DNA from: Calothrix sp. PCC 7716
GTDB lineage: Bacteria; Cyanobacteriota; Cyanobacteriia; Cyanobacteriales; Nostocaceae
NCBI RefSeq assembly: GCF_019977735.1
Contig: NZ_AP025018.1
Location: 8,250,580 to 8,314,579 of the forward strand
Length of the DNA stretch: 64,000 nt
Direction of reading: 5' to 3'
Part shown: in pieces, positions 63,297-64,000 of the stretch
Position numbering within the stretch: the stretch's first letter is position 1
Layout: each line of letters starts with the position of its first letter
Notes under the pieces: model-generated
The model's database searches: none
Told to the model about the DNA's origin: nothing
Seen by the model: the letters and a program-made list of their open reading frames with translations, nothing else
Program-made: the position numbers and the translations under genes

Positions 63297-63614
63297 TCAG
63301 CATAAATAGCATTGCTTCATACTGTGTAACTTAATATTTGATATATCTTTCCCTAATAAGCGATGTAGTAAACCAATGGGTACAATTAAGGCGCCACCAA
63401 CTATAACTGGTGGTAATGGTGATAATTTACGCTCTTGTTCGAGTTCGCTTAAACGTTGCTGTAAGCGCATTTGAAGTTCATCCGCGCGTTGACGTGCCTT
63501 TTCTGAGTTTATTTTGGCGTTTGCTTTGCCTGCTGCTTCTTGGGTTTTGAGTTCACTCGCGCGAAAGTCCCAGTAATTTATTTCTTTTGTTAATCTATCT
63601 TTAACAGCTATCAT
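63297..63614 (-). pseudogene. Helicase C-terminal scrap of a defence locus
   Basis: 105 residues: IAVKDRLTKEINYWDFRASEL, a basic coiled coil (AKINSEKARQRADELQMRLQ, QRLSELEQERKLSPLPPVIV) and GGALIVPIGLL. This resembles the tail region of large SNF2-type helicases that occur with DUF1156/DUF499 proteins. Its ATG overlaps the transposase stop (ATGA), but the first ~80% of the helicase is missing, so I read it as a remnant joined to the transposase end, not a designed gene. Confidence 0.55.
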
Positions 63615-64000
63615 TGTTCTATTGGTTCTTCTATTTCTACTTGAGCTTCTACAACCTGAATTTTTTGATTGTTATTTTTGTTTTCTTCATGTCTTGTCGG
63701 TGGTGTTTCAACACGCTCTTGTTCGGAACGACGACGTTCTGCTTTAGTTTTATTCTTTTTATTTTTCAAAAAATTCCTGCGCCTAATAGCTTCTTCAAGA
63801 ATTGAAACGTTATTAATTCCTTTACCACTAACCTCAGCTTTTTGACGCGCATACTTAACTTCTTCAATAGAAAGCCTTTCAGATTCCAATCCAATGGCAT
63901 AAGCACGCGCTAAAAATACTTCTTTGTTATTTTTACTACCGTATACCAAGACTAAAGTAATATCTCTGGGGTCATACCTTAAGATAACTTTTTCCCCTGC
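63611..64000 (-). CDS. TnsB-like (Mu/Tn7-type) transposase, C-terminal part, cut by window edge
   Basis: The 3' 129 codons, running off the right edge. GEKVILRYDPRDITLVLVYG is the Mu-transposase C-terminal beta-barrel signature; then FLARAYAIGLESERLSIEEV and a basic tail (RNFLKNKKNKTKAERRRSEQ) with an acidic end EEPIEQ, as in TnsB proteins of cyanobacterial Tn7-like elements, where the tail recruits TnsC. A tnsC gene should follow in this direction but does not; a helicase scrap does. The catalytic DDE domain lies outside the window. Confidence 0.72.
   Translation of the reverse strand, partial: AGEKVILRYDPRDITLVLVYGSKNNKEVFLARAYAIGLESERLSIEEVKYARQKAEVSGKGINNVSILEEAIRRRNFLKNKKNKTKAERRRSEQERVETPPTRHEENKNNNQKIQVVEAQVEIEEPIEQ

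Overview
The window reads as chromosome of a filamentous, probably nitrogen-fixing cyanobacterium. The clues are a Mo-nitrogenase C-terminal-domain protein, DevB/DevC/DevA-type exporter genes, helical carotenoid proteins, a KGK-domain protein, a GyrB intein of the kind known in cyanobacteria, an alternative respiratory oxidase, and very frequent GGCGCC palindromes that look like this lineage's highly iterated palindrome. No species can be named from the sequence alone.

1-22.8 kb, host genes. The region opens with a double-glycine bacteriocin-like peptide, then small unknowns, an SDR enzyme and an arsenosugar pair (arsS, arsM). An OmpR-type regulator and a decayed vapBC pair follow. Next comes a TetR-controlled export system: tetR, devB, a GNAT gene and devC at 10.8-14.8 kb, and devA at 21.9 kb. 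Near-identical operators lie before tetR, before GNAT-devC and before devA, so they appear to form one regulon. Between devC and devA sits an alternative terminal oxidase operon (two membrane proteins, coxB without CuA ligands, an A2-type coxA, coxC) with a GMC oxidoreductase. A tRNA-Val(GAC) follows.

23.0-24.6 kb, a BREX-1 graveyard. Pieces of brxB, pglX, pglZ and brxL lie in operon order on the plus strand with deletions and frameshifts, and an inverted, broken brxA abuts the brxL piece.

24.9-40.7 kb, ordinary chromosome: two histidine kinases, gyrB with a 436-residue HNH intein, miaA, an SGNH hydrolase, an alpha/beta hydrolase, a lipoprotein methyltransferase, an APC permease, an HxlR regulator, two HCP/OCP-N-like carotenoid proteins, and tRNA-Lys(CTT).

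40.7-60.1 kb, an integrated element of about 19.3 kb bounded by a 44-bp att duplication of the 3' part of tRNA-Lys. From left to right it holds three tandem 11-bp repeats (possible integrase arm sites) and a long same-strand block of mostly unrecognised, virion-like and coiled-coil proteins ending in a lysis cassette (membrane coiled-coil protein, amidase, a 54-aa holin-like protein). A leftward DnaB/RepA-like helicase and a ribbon-helix-helix regulator with operator repeats come next. Last are a rightward membrane module ending in a HerA/FtsK-type ATPase, an iteron-like region, zinc ribbons, a DEDDh exonuclease and the tyrosine integrase. I see no terminase, portal, HK97 capsid, tail tape or relaxase. 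The element looks like an undescribed temperate virus or virus-derived island, possibly non-tailed, and is the most interesting object here.

60.1-64 kb, a second defence graveyard. It holds a frameshifted DUF499 protein, a helicase C-terminal scrap, a DUF433/DUF5615 toxin-antitoxin pair, and the 3' end of a Tn7/Mu-like TnsB transposase gene that runs off the right edge.
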